Assembly (NCBI RefSeq): GCF_003751605.1 | Contig: NZ_RJVJ01000001.1 | Location: 248,001 to 312,000 of the forward strand | Reading direction: 5' to 3' | Length of the DNA stretch: 64,000 nt | Source: Kitasatospora cineracea | Lineage (GTDB): Bacteria; Actinomycetota; Actinomycetes; Streptomycetales; Streptomycetaceae | In this document: positions 47,105 through 57,454 of the stretch, one piece after another | Position numbering within the stretch: the first letter of the stretch is position 1 | How the letters are laid out: the number at the start of each line of letters is the position of its first letter | Made by a program: the position numbers and the translations under genes | The notes under the pieces: model-generated | The model's input: the letters and a program-made list of their open reading frames with translations, nothing else | What the model was told of the DNA's origin: nothing | The model's database searches: none

Positions 47105-48252
47105 GCGGCAGCGGCCCCGGCCCGGCCCCGGGCCGCACCGGCGTCGGCGTCGGCGGCCTTGGCGGCGTCCCGCTTGGCGACCTCCTCGCGGACGATCGGG
47201 ATGACGTGGCGGCCGAAGTCGATCGCGTCGCCGACGTGGTCGTAGCCGCGGGCGGAGAGGATGTCCACGCCGAGGTCGTAGTAGTCGAGCAGCGCCTGGG
47301 CGACCGTCTCGGGCGTGCCGACCAGGGCGTTGGAGTTGCCCGCGCCGCCGGTGGCGGCGGCGGTCGGGGTCCACAGCGCGCGGTCGTAGCGCTCGCCGGC
47401 CTCGGCGATCTCCACCAGCCGCCGCGAGCCGGCGTTCTCCGGCCCGGCGCCGCCGGTGGGTCGGCGGCGGACCAGGTCGTTCGCCTCCCGGCGGTCCTTG
47501 ATCGCGGCGACCGTGCGGTGCGCCTTCTCCCAGGCGAGTTCCTCGGTGGGCGCGATGATCGGCCGGAAGGCGACCTGGATCCGCGGGGTGCCGGTGCGCC
47601 CGGCGGCCCTGGCGGCGGCCTTCACCAGCTCGATCTGCTCGGCGGTGCGGGCCAGCGGTTCGCCCCACAGCGCGTAGATGTCGGCCTCGGCGCCGCCGGC
47701 CGCGAACGCGGCGGGCGAGGAGCCGCCGAAGGAGACGTCCGGCCGGGGCTGCTGGACCGGGAAGACGTCCGAGACGAAGTCGTTGAAGCGGTAGAACTCG
47801 CCCTCGTGGTCGAAGGGTTCGCGGCTGGTCCAGGCCCGCTTGACGATGCCGATGTACTCGCGGGTGCGGTCGTAGCGGCGGTCCTTGGGCAGGAAGTCGC
47901 CCTCGCGCTGCTGCTCGTGGTCGTTGCCGCCGGTGATGAAGTGCACGGTGAGCCGGCCGTCGCTGATCCGGTCCAGGGTGGCGAAGGTCTTGGCGGCGAA
48001 GGTCGGGTACGAGACGTTCGGGCGGTGCGCGAGCAGGATCTGCAGTTTGTCGAGCTTGGCGGCGAGGTACGCGGCGGCGGCCGCGGGCTCGGGCGAGCCG
48101 GCGCCGTAGGCGAACAGCACCCGGTCCCAGCCGTGGTCCTCGTGGGCGCGGGCCAGTCGCAGCGTGTAGTCGCGGTCGAAGGCGTGGGTGGTGCGGGCGG
48201 TGGTCTCCGAACCGTCGCCGGTGGCGGCGATTCCGAGGAACTCGACGGGCAT
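47101..48252 (-). CDS. LLM class flavin-dependent monooxygenase (SsuD/CmoJ-like)
   Basis: A 383-residue TIM-barrel FMNH2-dependent oxygenase of the alkanesulfonate/thioether group. Typical motifs are FDRDYTLRLARAHEDHGWDRVLFAYG, LLAHRPNVSYPTFAAKTFATLDRISDGRL, FITGGNDHEQQREGDF and FPVQQPRPDVSFGGSSPAA (each given in part). The last 25 residues are Ala-rich. It is the first gene of the six-gene operon. Upstream, 264 bp away, lies a sulfur-type leader peptide. A role in cleaving C-S bonds of sulfonates or N-acetyl-S-alkyl-cysteines is inferred from family and context. Confidence 0.9.
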   Translation of the reverse strand: MPVEFLGIAATGDGSETTARTTHAFDRDYTLRLARAHEDHGWDRVLFAYGAGSPEPAAAAAYLAAKLDKLQILLAHRPNVSYPTFAAKTFATLDRISDGRLTVHFITGGNDHEQQREGDFLPKDRRYDRTREYIGIVKRAWTSREPFDHEGEFYRFNDFVSDVFPVQQPRPDVSFGGSSPAAFAAGGAEADIYALWGEPLARTAEQIELVKAAARAAGRTGTPRIQVAFRPIIAPTEELAWEKAHRTVAAIKDRREANDLVRRRPTGGAGPENAGSRRLVEIAEAGERYDRALWTPTAAATGGAGNSNALVGTPETVAQALLDYYDLGVDILSARGYDHVGDAIDFGRHVIPIVREEVAKRDAAKAADADAGAARGRAGAAAA

Positions 48253-48423
48253 GGCTGACCTCTTCCGGTCGGGTGGGGCCGCGTCCGGGCAGGCCGGGGG
48301 ACGCCCCGGCGGGCGGGTGCGGACGGAGGTGGCGGGTGGGGAGGACGGGCGCGGGCGCGTGACGGTGCGCCGGCTCAGGAGCGAGCGGGGAGTGCCAGGG
48401 GGCGGCAGCGTGCGCCTGTCGAT

Positions 48424-48435
48424 CCGTCCGGACGG
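48424..48435. promoter_or_regulatory. Perfect 12-bp palindrome in the leader region
   Basis: CCGTCCGGACGG lies between the leader peptide and the monooxygenase gene. In RNA it would be part of a GC-rich stem, so it could belong to an attenuator; as DNA it could be an operator. Confidence 0.3.
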
Positions 48436-48516
48436 ACGGCTTCCCGGCCCGCGCAGGGGCGACCGAGGGAGGACTCCCGGTGGGGAGAAGGGCCGGTCAG
48501 GCGGCCCGCTGCCGGG

Positions 48517-48597
48517 TCAGCCGCGACACGCGGCGGACCACACCCGACCGAAGTCGATGTGGCCCCGCGTCACGAGGGCGGGCTGCTCGGCTGTCAT
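48517..48597 (-). CDS. Putative sulfur-responsive leader peptide (26 residues)
   Basis: The minus-strand frame ATG...TGA encodes MTAEQPALVTRGHIDFGRVW followed by SAACRG. It matches the actinobacterial putative leader peptide pattern (R-x-H-I-D-x-x-R-V-x-S-A-x-C-R) found upstream of sulfur metabolism genes. A promoter-like pair (48605-48634) would place the mRNA start at or next to its ATG, so it may be translated as a leaderless message. A cysteine codon lies four codons from the stop, suitable for ribosome-stalling attenuation. It is 264 bp upstream of the monooxygenase operon. Confidence 0.75.
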   Translation of the reverse strand: MTAEQPALVTRGHIDFGRVWSAACRG

Positions 48598-48604
48598 GTC
48601 GAAC

Positions 48605-48634
48605 AGTTGAGCAGTGCCGCCGACGGCCCGTCAA
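48605..48634 (-). promoter_or_regulatory. Candidate promoter of the leader peptide and sulfur operon
   Basis: TTGACG (48629-48634), 18-base spacer, TCAACT (48605-48610) on the minus strand. The -10 box ends 7 bases before the ATG of the leader peptide. Confidence 0.5.
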
Positions 48635-48676
48635 CCTTTCCGCCGGGGACGAAACACCGGCGTCACACCAGCCTCC

Positions 48677-48707
48677 TTGACAGCCGCCGCTCGCTCGCGC
48701 GTACGAT
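48677..48707 (+). promoter_or_regulatory. Candidate promoter of the divergent permease gene
   Basis: TTGACA (48677-48682), 19-base spacer, TACGAT (48702-48707) on the plus strand, 126 bases upstream of the permease ATG. The spacing is slightly long. The promoter pair is divergent with that of the leader peptide. Confidence 0.45.
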
Positions 48708-48832
48708 CGAAACGGAGCGAGAACTGCCCGGGCCCGGCCGAACTGCCGCCAGGCCCAGCCGCGTTGAGGGACGCGGCGCGCGTGAGTGACGGCATGCGGC
48801 CACCACCCGCCCCGCCGCCCGTTGGAGCCACC

Positions 48833-49807
48833 ATGGCCTCGCCCGCCGTCCCGTCCGCCGGACTCCGGTCCGCCGCCCCGCCCACCGCACCCGCCGCACC
48901 CGCGCCCGAAGCCGTTCCGGCCGGGCTGCCGATCGTGCCCCGCCGCCGTCCCGGGCGCTACGTCAGCGGCGGCCTGGCGCTGCTCGCCACCGCCCTGCTG
49001 GTGCGCTCGCTGGCCGGCAACCCGGCCTTCGAGTGGCCGGTGGTCGGCGCCTACCTGACCTCGGTGTCGATCCTGCGCGGCCTGCTGCTGACGCTGTGGC
49101 TGACCGGCGCGGTGACGGCCCTCGGCTTCGCCCTGGGCACGGTGCTGGCGGTGGCCAGGCTCTCCGGCAACCCGGTGCTGCAGAGCCTGAGTTGGGGCTT
49201 CGTGTGGGTCTTCCGGGCCACTCCGCTGCTGGTCCAGCTGCTGTTCTGGTTCAACATCGGCGCGCTGTACCCGGAGCTGTCGCTGCGCCTGCCGTTCGGC
49301 GGCGAGCTGTTCGCGGTGCGGACCGTCGACCTGCTCGGCCCGGCGCTCACCGCGGTGATCGGGCTGACCCTGCACGAGGCCGCGTTCGCCGCCGAGGTGG
49401 TGCGCTCCGGCGTCCAGTCGGTCGACCAGGGCCAGTTGGAGGCGGCCGCCTCGCTGGGCCTGGGCCGCGGCCGGGTGCTGCGCCGGATCGTGCTGCCGCA
49501 GGCGATGCGGGCGATCCTGCCGCCGGCCGGGAACATGCTGATCGGCACCCTCAAGGGCACCTCGGTGATCAGCGTGCTGGCCGTCCACGACCTGCTGTTC
49601 TCCGCCCAGTTGGTCTACAACCAGACGTACCAGGTGATCCCGCTGCTGCTGGTGGCGACCCTCTGGTACGTGGCGGTGACCAGCGTGCTGTCGGTCGGCC
49701 AGTACTACCTGGAGCGGCACTTCGCCCGCGGCGCCACCCGCGCCGGGCTGCCGCCGACCCCGTGGCAGCGGGCCCGGGCGGTCGTCCGGCGCGCGGTCGG
49801 GCGGTGA
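48833..49807 (+). CDS. Amino-acid-type ABC transporter permease (second, divergent)
   Basis: A 324-residue permease closely resembling the one at 44701-45648: coupling loop [26 protein letters not shown] (two parts) and shared segments such as VWVFRATPLLVQLLFWFN and ERHFARG. A Pro/Ala-rich tail of about 50 residues precedes the first helix. TTGGAG lies 5 bases before the ATG. No ATPase or binding protein is encoded on this strand, so it probably pairs with the proteins of the divergent operon, as a second half of a heteromeric channel or as an alternative channel. Confidence 0.93.
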   Translation: MASPAVPSAGLRSAAPPTAPAAPAPEAVPAGLPIVPRRRPGRYVSGGLALLATALLVRSLAGNPAFEWPVVGAYLTSVSILRGLLLTLWLTGAVTALGFALGTVLAVARLSGNPVLQSLSWGFVWVFRATPLLVQLLFWFNIGALYPELSLRLPFGGELFAVRTVDLLGPALTAVIGLTLHEAAFAAEVVRSGVQSVDQGQLEAAASLGLGRGRVLRRIVLPQAMRAILPPAGNMLIGTLKGTSVISVLAVHDLLFSAQLVYNQTYQVIPLLLVATLWYVAVTSVLSVGQYYLERHFARGATRAGLPPTPWQRARAVVRRAVGR

Positions 49808-51699
49808 GCGCGGTGCCCGTCCTGGTCGTGGTCGGGGCCGGTCCGCGGGGCACCGGCCTGCTTGAGCGGATCGCCGCCAACGCCCCCGAACTGCTCGGCC
49901 CCGGCGTGGAGCTGGACGTCCACCTGGTCGACCCGCACCCGCCCGGCGGGGGCCGGATCTGGCGGCGCGCGCAGTCCCCGCTGCTGCGGATGAACTCGAT
50001 GGCCGAGGACGTCACCATGTTCACCGACGAGCGCACCACCATGGACGGCCCGGTCCGCCCCGGCCCCTCGCTCGCCGAGTGGGCCGCCGACCCGGCCGCC
50101 CACCCCCCGCACCTGCCGGTCGAGGACCCGGAGGTGGCCGCGGAGCTGCGCACCCTGGCCCCCACCGACTTCCCGACCCGGCGGGTCCAGTCCGCCTACC
50201 TGGACTGGACGCTGCGCCGGGCCGCCGCCGAACTCCCGGACAACGTACGGCTGTTCGTCCACCGGGACACCGCCCTGCGGATCACCGGCGACCCGGCCGG
50301 CCCGCAGCGCGTCCACCTCTCCGGCACCGTGCTGCTCGCCGACCGGGTGGTGCTCGCCCTCGGCCACCTGGACTCCGCGCCCGGCCCCGACACCGCCGCC
50401 GCCCGCGCCTTCGCCGCCCGGCACGGCCGCAGCTACCTGCCGCCCGCGTTCACCGCCGACGCCGACCTGTCCGGCCTGGCCCCCGGCGAGCACGTGCTCG
50501 TCCGCGGCCTCGGCCTGGCCTTCGTCGACCTGGTCGCGCTGCTCACCGAGGGCCGCGGCGGCCGCTTCACCCCGCGCCCCGGCGGCGGCCTGCGCTACCA
50601 CCCGTCCGGCCGCGAACCGGTGCTGCACGCGGGCTCCCGGCGCGGCGTCCCGTACCACGCCAAGACCGGCTACCGGCTCCAGGGCCCGCCCCCGCCGCTG
50701 CCCCGCCACTTCGGCCCCGACCTCGAACTCCCGGACGGGACCATCGAGTTCAAGCGCGACCTGTGGCCCGCCATGGCCAAGGAGATCGGCTTCGGCTACT
50801 ACCACGAGCTGTTCCACGGCCACCCCGAACGCACCGCCCTGCCCTGGGCCGAGTTCCTCGCCGCCCACGACCGCCTCCCCTGGTACGGCCCCGAGCGCGC
50901 CGCCCTGGTCGCCGCCGCCGTCCCCGACCCCGAGGACCGGCTCGACCTGGAGCGCCTGGACCGCCCGCTGGCCGGCCTGCGGGCCGGCAGCCCCGCCGAG
51001 CTCCAGCAGCACCTGCGCGCCCACCTGCGCGCCGACCTGGCCCGCCGCTCCGACCTGCGGCACAGCGCCGACCTCGGCGCCTTCCACGCCCTGCTCTCGC
51101 TCTACGGCCAACTCGTCCGCCTGCTGCCCGTCCACCCGCTCACCGCCCGCTCCACCGCCGCCGAACTCGACGGCTGGTGGCAGGGCTTCTTCTCCTTCTA
51201 CGCCTCCGGCCCGCCCGGCTTCCGGCTGGAGCAGCTGCTCGCCCTCTCCGACGCCGGCCTGCTGCACTTCCTCGGCCCCGACCTGCGGGTCGACCTCGAC
51301 GAGCAGCACGGCACCTTCCGCGCCTCCTCCCCCGCCCTGCCCGGCCACCACGTCCACGGCACCGCCCTGGTCGACGCCTTCCTGCCCCGGCACGACCTCG
51401 GCCGCACCGGCGACCCGCTGCTGCGCCACCTGCTGCGCGAGGGCCGGATCGACGAGGAGGAGCTGACCGACCCGGACGGCCACCGCTACCGCTCCGGCCT
51501 GGTCCGCACCGACCCCGACGCCCGCCTGCTCGACCCCGCCCTCGGCGGCCGCCCGCACCCGCGCCGCACCGCCCTCGGCGCCCCCACCACCACCCGCGCC
51601 CCGGCCGCCTTCGCCCGCCCGCGCACCGACGCCCCGTCCTTCCGGCAGAACGACGCCGTCGCCCGCCGCCTGCTCACCGAACTCCAGAAGGAGGAGTGA
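49804..51699 (+). CDS. FAD/NAD(P)-binding protein
   Basis: A large 631-residue flavoprotein-like product. The N-terminal dinucleotide motif is LVVVGAGPRGTGLLERIAAN. The next conserved blocks are HPPGGGRIWRRAQSPLLRMN, LALGHLDSAPG and GEHVLVRGLGLAFVDLVALL, the last being a second glycine-rich nucleotide motif. The C-terminal half is Arg/His/Leu-rich and less conserved. The GTG start overlaps the permease stop (GTGA), tying it to the transport locus. It may reduce or oxidise a sulfur intermediate or feed flavin to the monooxygenase, but neither is shown. Confidence 0.82.
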   Translation: MSAVPVLVVVGAGPRGTGLLERIAANAPELLGPGVELDVHLVDPHPPGGGRIWRRAQSPLLRMNSMAEDVTMFTDERTTMDGPVRPGPSLAEWAADPAAHPPHLPVEDPEVAAELRTLAPTDFPTRRVQSAYLDWTLRRAAAELPDNVRLFVHRDTALRITGDPAGPQRVHLSGTVLLADRVVLALGHLDSAPGPDTAAARAFAARHGRSYLPPAFTADADLSGLAPGEHVLVRGLGLAFVDLVALLTEGRGGRFTPRPGGGLRYHPSGREPVLHAGSRRGVPYHAKTGYRLQGPPPPLPRHFGPDLELPDGTIEFKRDLWPAMAKEIGFGYYHELFHGHPERTALPWAEFLAAHDRLPWYGPERAALVAAAVPDPEDRLDLERLDRPLAGLRAGSPAELQQHLRAHLRADLARRSDLRHSADLGAFHALLSLYGQLVRLLPVHPLTARSTAAELDGWWQGFFSFYASGPPGFRLEQLLALSDAGLLHFLGPDLRVDLDEQHGTFRASSPALPGHHVHGTALVDAFLPRHDLGRTGDPLLRHLLREGRIDEEELTDPDGHRYRSGLVRTDPDARLLDPALGGRPHPRRTALGAPTTTRAPAAFARPRTDAPSFRQNDAVARRLLTELQKEE

Positions 51700-51787
51700 A
51701 CCCCCGGGAGAGCCGACCGCCGCCGCACGACACCCCCACCCGCACCGGATACGCTCCAAGCACCCCGAGCCCTCCGGAGAACCCGCC

Positions 51788-54064
<2,277 letters not shown>

Positions 54065-54095
54065 CCGCGGGCCCGGCGGGCGGACCGCGGAGACG

Positions 54096-54135
54096 GCGAG
54101 GGGCCGGCGGCGCTGCTGCGCCGCCGGCCCCTCGC
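54096..54135. terminator. Bidirectional terminator
   Basis: A perfect 17-bp stem (GCGAGGGGCCGGCGGCG and its complement) with a CTGCTG loop, between the convergent molybdopterin enzyme and NlpC/P60 genes. Confidence 0.85.
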
Positions 54136-54143
54136 GTTCGTCC

Positions 54144-55679
54144 TCAGCCCGCCGACCGGCTCCCCGAGGGCGTCACCGAATCGGCCGCGCTCGGCGAGCC
54201 CCCGGTGCCGGACGCCGTGACGCTGCTCGGCGCCGTGCCGGCACCGGGCGTCCCCGTACCGCTGGGCGTGCCCGTCCCGGTACCGCTCGGCGGGGCGGAG
54301 GCGGAGCCCGAACCGCTGGGCGCGCCCGACCCGCTCGGCGATCCCGACCCGCTCGGCGATCCGCTGGGCGAGGCCGACCCGGAGGGGTCCGCCGGCGTCC
54401 CGGTCGGCGTCCCGGTCGGCGTCCCGGGCGCGGTCGGGGTCGGCGTCGGCGTCGCGGGCGGGGTCGGCAGCGTCGAGGGCTTGGCGGGCTGGATCTTCAC
54501 CGCGCCCAGCGGCACGTCCGGCACCTTCCACTCGCCGCCCGCGACGTCCGGCGCGTCGTCCCCGTCCGGCCGGACCGCGCCCAGGATCGGCATCGCGCCC
54601 ATCTGCGAGACCTTCACCACGTCGCCGGTGTGCGGGGCCTGCACGATCAGGCCGCCGCCGATGTACATCCCGATGTGGGTGGCGCCGCCGAAGTAGACGA
54701 TCAGGTCACCGGGCCGGACCTGGTTCAGCGGGACGTGCTTGAGCTGCGCCCACTGCTCCTGGCTGGTGCGCGGGATGGCCTGCCCGGCGTGCAGCCAGGC
54801 CTGCGAGGTGAGGCCGGAGCAGTCGAACACGTCCGGCCCGGCACCGCCCCACACGTAGTCCTTGCCGAGCTGCTGCAGCGCCCAGGCGACCGCCTTGCGG
54901 CCCATCGCCGACGGCGTCCGCTCGCCCTTGCCGATCGCCCCGGAGGCCAGGAAGGCCAGCTGGGCCTCGTTCGCCTCCTGCTTCTCCAGCTCGGCCAGCT
55001 CGTCGCGCTGGGCGCCGGTGAGCGAGCCGACCAGCTGCTCGACCTCGGCCAGCTTCTGCGCGACGTCGTTCTTCGCCTTCTCCTGCTCGGCGGCCAGCGC
55101 CTGCGACTGGGCGACGGCCTGCTCGGCGGCGGTCCGCAGCGCGGCCAGGGTGTCCCGGTCCGACTTGAGCCGGTCCAGGAAGTCCTTCTGCGAGCGCCCG
55201 GCGGAGTTCAGCAGCTCGGCGATGACCACGGCCTCGTACGGGTTCTCGGCCATCAGCAGCTCGGCGTACCCGGAGACCTGGTTGTTGCGGTACTGCGCGG
55301 CGGCGAGCTGCGAGGCCAGGTCGCTGCCGGCGTCGACGGCCTCCTGCTGCCGGGTGGCCCGGTTCTTCAGGTCCTCGACGGTGGTCTGCTGCTCGGCGAG
55401 CTTGGCGACGGTGCCGTTGTACTGCTCGGTGGCGGTCTCGGCCTGCTGGTACAGGGCGTGCAGCTGGTCGAGCAGCGGTCCGAGGGTGCGCTTGGCGTCG
55501 GCCAGCGGGTCGGACCCGGCGGAGACCTTCGGCGCACCGCCCGGTTCGGGTATCGCGTACGCCGCGGAACTGAAGAACGGCAGGGTGAGCGCGGCGGCGG
55601 CGAGGACCGCCCCGCAGCGCAGCGCGGCGCGCACCCAAGGCCGCAGTCCCGTCGATTCGGTCCGCTGCCCAGCCCCCAT
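54144..55679 (-). CDS. NlpC/P60 family cell-wall hydrolase
   Basis: A secreted peptidoglycan endopeptidase, 511 residues. Signal peptide about 1-43 (AALTLPFFSSAAYA), coiled-coil region about 55-245 (Ala/Gln/Glu-rich heptads), NlpC/P60 domain about 260-375 with catalytic Cys in FDCSGLTSQAW and His in GATHIGMYIGGG. The last 110 residues form a Ser/Gly/Pro/Thr low-complexity tail (SGSPSGSGSPSGSG). GGGAGG lies 8 bases before the ATG at 55679. It is divergent from the phosphate transporter, and a GTGAGA/TCTCAC dyad lies between them. Confidence 0.93.
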   Translation of the reverse strand: MGAGQRTESTGLRPWVRAALRCGAVLAAAALTLPFFSSAAYAIPEPGGAPKVSAGSDPLADAKRTLGPLLDQLHALYQQAETATEQYNGTVAKLAEQQTTVEDLKNRATRQQEAVDAGSDLASQLAAAQYRNNQVSGYAELLMAENPYEAVVIAELLNSAGRSQKDFLDRLKSDRDTLAALRTAAEQAVAQSQALAAEQEKAKNDVAQKLAEVEQLVGSLTGAQRDELAELEKQEANEAQLAFLASGAIGKGERTPSAMGRKAVAWALQQLGKDYVWGGAGPDVFDCSGLTSQAWLHAGQAIPRTSQEQWAQLKHVPLNQVRPGDLIVYFGGATHIGMYIGGGLIVQAPHTGDVVKVSQMGAMPILGAVRPDGDDAPDVAGGEWKVPDVPLGAVKIQPAKPSTLPTPPATPTPTPTAPGTPTGTPTGTPADPSGSASPSGSPSGSGSPSGSGAPSGSGSASAPPSGTGTGTPSGTGTPGAGTAPSSVTASGTGGSPSAADSVTPSGSRSAG

Positions 55680-55793
55680 CGGCCGGCCCTCCCCTGGTTG
55701 TCCGTCGGCGATCGGACCGATCCTGCCACGTGGAGGGCGGTTCGGGGCAGGCCCTTTCCGGACCGCCGGGTGAATTCTCATCCGGTCCGGGAT

Positions 55794-55809
55794 GTGAGAA
55801 CGGTCTCAC
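55794..55809. promoter_or_regulatory. Dyad upstream of the NlpC/P60 gene
   Basis: GTGAGA-ACGG-TCTCAC, a 6-bp inverted repeat 115 bp upstream of the NlpC/P60 start. It could be an operator. Confidence 0.3.
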
Positions 55810-55887
55810 CGCAGGGCCCTGACCTCCATGGGAATCCGACAGTCCGGCAACTCCCGGGCCACTGACGGAACCCCGACTCCGCATCCA

Positions 55888-55905
55888 GTTAACCTCCCGT
55901 TCACC
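55888..55905 (+). promoter_or_regulatory. PHO box (PhoP-binding direct repeats)
   Basis: GTTAACC-TCCC-GTTCACC: two 7-base units spaced exactly 11 bp apart, close to the streptomycete PhoP consensus GTTCACC. A degenerate third unit follows at 55910, and TTCACCGAGG recurs at 55919. It lies 64 bases upstream of the pit start. Confidence 0.75.
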
Positions 55906-55968
55906 GAGGCTTCCTACCTTCACCGAGGACAGCAACGTCAGTCCGACCACTACGACGATTGTTTGGGT

Positions 55969-57132
55969 ATGGAACACATCACGTTCCTGGTGGCCGTTGT
56001 GATCATCACGGCGCTCGCCTTCGACTTCACCAACGGCTTCCACGACACCGCCAACGCGATGGCCACCTCCATCGCCACCGGCGCGCTCAAGCCCAAGGTC
56101 GCCGTCGCCATCGCGGCGGTGCTGAACTTCGCCGGTGCCTTCCTCTCCGTGAAGGTCGCCACCACCATCTCGGGCGGCCTCGTCAACGAGAAGGCCGGAC
56201 TGCAGCCCTCGATCATCTTCGCCGCCCTGGTCGGCGCGATCCTGTGGAACCTGCTGACCTGGCTCAAGGGCCTGCCCTCGTCCTCCTCGCACGCCCTGTA
56301 CGGCGGCCTGATCGGCGCCACCGTGGTCGGGGTCGGCCTGCACGGCGTGAACTTCTCCACCGTGCTCTCCAAGATCCTGATCCCGGCGGTCGCCTCCCCG
56401 ATCATCGCGGGCCTGGCCTCCTGGGGCGCCACCAAGCTGGCCTACCTGATCACCCGGGGCGCGCCGAAGGAGGGCACCGAGAAGGGCTTCCGCCGGGGGC
56501 AGGTCCTCTCCTCCTCGCTGATCTCGCTCGCGCACGGCACCAACGACGCGCAGAAGACCATGGGCATCATCACGCTGACCCTGATCTCGACCGGCGCCCT
56601 GCACAAGGGCGACAACCCGCCGGTCTGGGTGATCGTCAGCGCCGGTCTGGCCATCGCGCTCGGCACCTACATGGGCGGCTGGCGGATCATCCGCTCGATG
56701 GGCTCCGGCCTGGCCGACATCCGGCCGCCGCAGGGCTTCGCCTCGGAGACCGCGGCCGCGACGGTGATCCTGACCTCCTCGCACATGGGCTACGGCCTGT
56801 CCACCACCCAGGTCTGCTCCGGCGGCATCATGGGCGCGGGCCTGGGCGGCCCGTCCGGCAAGCTGCGCTGGGGCATGGTCCGCCGGATGGCCTACACCTG
56901 GGGCCTGACCCTGCCGGCCGCCGCCGTGGTCTCCGGCGTGGCCGCGCTGGTCGCCGACCGCGGCAACTGGGGCGTGGCGCTGGTGGGCCTGGCGCTGGTG
57001 GCGGGTGCCGGTTCGATGTGGCTGGTCTCGCGCCGCCAGCCGGTGCACGCGGACAACGTCAACGAGGTGGACGCGGCCCCCGCGACCCTCGAACTGCCCA
57101 CCGCCGCCGCCCCGGCCACCCTCGCGGCCTGA
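55969..57132 (+). CDS. Low-affinity inorganic phosphate transporter (Pit family)
   Basis: Membrane protein of 387 residues importing metal-phosphate complexes with protons. It has about ten helices and the duplicated Pit signature: DFTNGFHDTANAMATSIATG near the N-terminus and SLAHGTNDAQKTMGIITL in the second half. The ATG at 55969 (MEHITFLVAV) is chosen because the signature sits right after it; the frame continues to 55828, but that part is hydrophilic and covers the PHO box. The ribosome site is weak (TTGGGT). It is probably PhoP-controlled. Confidence 0.94.
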   Translation: MEHITFLVAVVIITALAFDFTNGFHDTANAMATSIATGALKPKVAVAIAAVLNFAGAFLSVKVATTISGGLVNEKAGLQPSIIFAALVGAILWNLLTWLKGLPSSSSHALYGGLIGATVVGVGLHGVNFSTVLSKILIPAVASPIIAGLASWGATKLAYLITRGAPKEGTEKGFRRGQVLSSSLISLAHGTNDAQKTMGIITLTLISTGALHKGDNPPVWVIVSAGLAIALGTYMGGWRIIRSMGSGLADIRPPQGFASETAAATVILTSSHMGYGLSTTQVCSGGIMGAGLGGPSGKLRWGMVRRMAYTWGLTLPAAAVVSGVAALVADRGNWGVALVGLALVAGAGSMWLVSRRQPVHADNVNEVDAAPATLELPTAAAPATLAA

Positions 57133-57146
57133 GAGGAACCCCCGTC

Positions 57147-57374
57147 ATGAACATCAAGTGGGCCGCACTGGCCGAGACCGCGGGCGTCAGCCTGCTCGTC
57201 ACCGTCGCCGTGGTCGCCGTCTTCGCGCTCGGCAACCTCGCGCTGTCCCGCCGGGAGGCCGCCGTCGCGGCGGGTACCGGCAGGGGCGTCCCGGCCCTGG
57301 TCGCCGCGGGCGTCTGCTTCGCGGCCTGCACGGCCGTGGTGCTGTACGGCATCTCGCTGATCGCCGCCAAGTAG
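57147..57374 (+). CDS. Small membrane protein downstream of pit
   Basis: A 75-residue protein with two transmembrane helices (about 9-31 and 50-72) joined by a basic loop (SRREAAVAAGTGRG). GAGAGGA lies 9 bases before the ATG. It begins 14 bp after pit and is followed by a terminator, so the two genes form an operon. Homologues are commonly found next to pit in streptomycetes; function unknown, perhaps a transporter accessory. Confidence 0.8.
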   Translation: MNIKWAALAETAGVSLLVTVAVVAVFALGNLALSRREAAVAAGTGRGVPALVAAGVCFAACTAVVLYGISLIAAK

Positions 57375-57390
57375 CGCGCCGCGCACGACG

Positions 57391-57419
57391 AAGGGCCCCG
57401 CCGTGCGGCGGGGGCCCTT
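57391..57419. terminator. Terminator after the pit operon
   Basis: AAGGGCCC-CGCCG-TG-CGGCG-G-GGGCCCTT: 13 pairs with one bulged G, followed by CTCG. It may also serve the convergent MFS gene. Confidence 0.75.
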
Positions 57420-57454
57420 CTCGCATGTCGTCGCGGTCCGCGGACCGGTCGGGG

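Noticed and set aside
55680..55968. Possible ydaO (c-di-AMP) riboswitch before the NlpC/P60 gene
   Set aside because: That riboswitch is common before such genes, but the conserved core blocks could not be found in the 290 bp; only a GTGAGA dyad is present.
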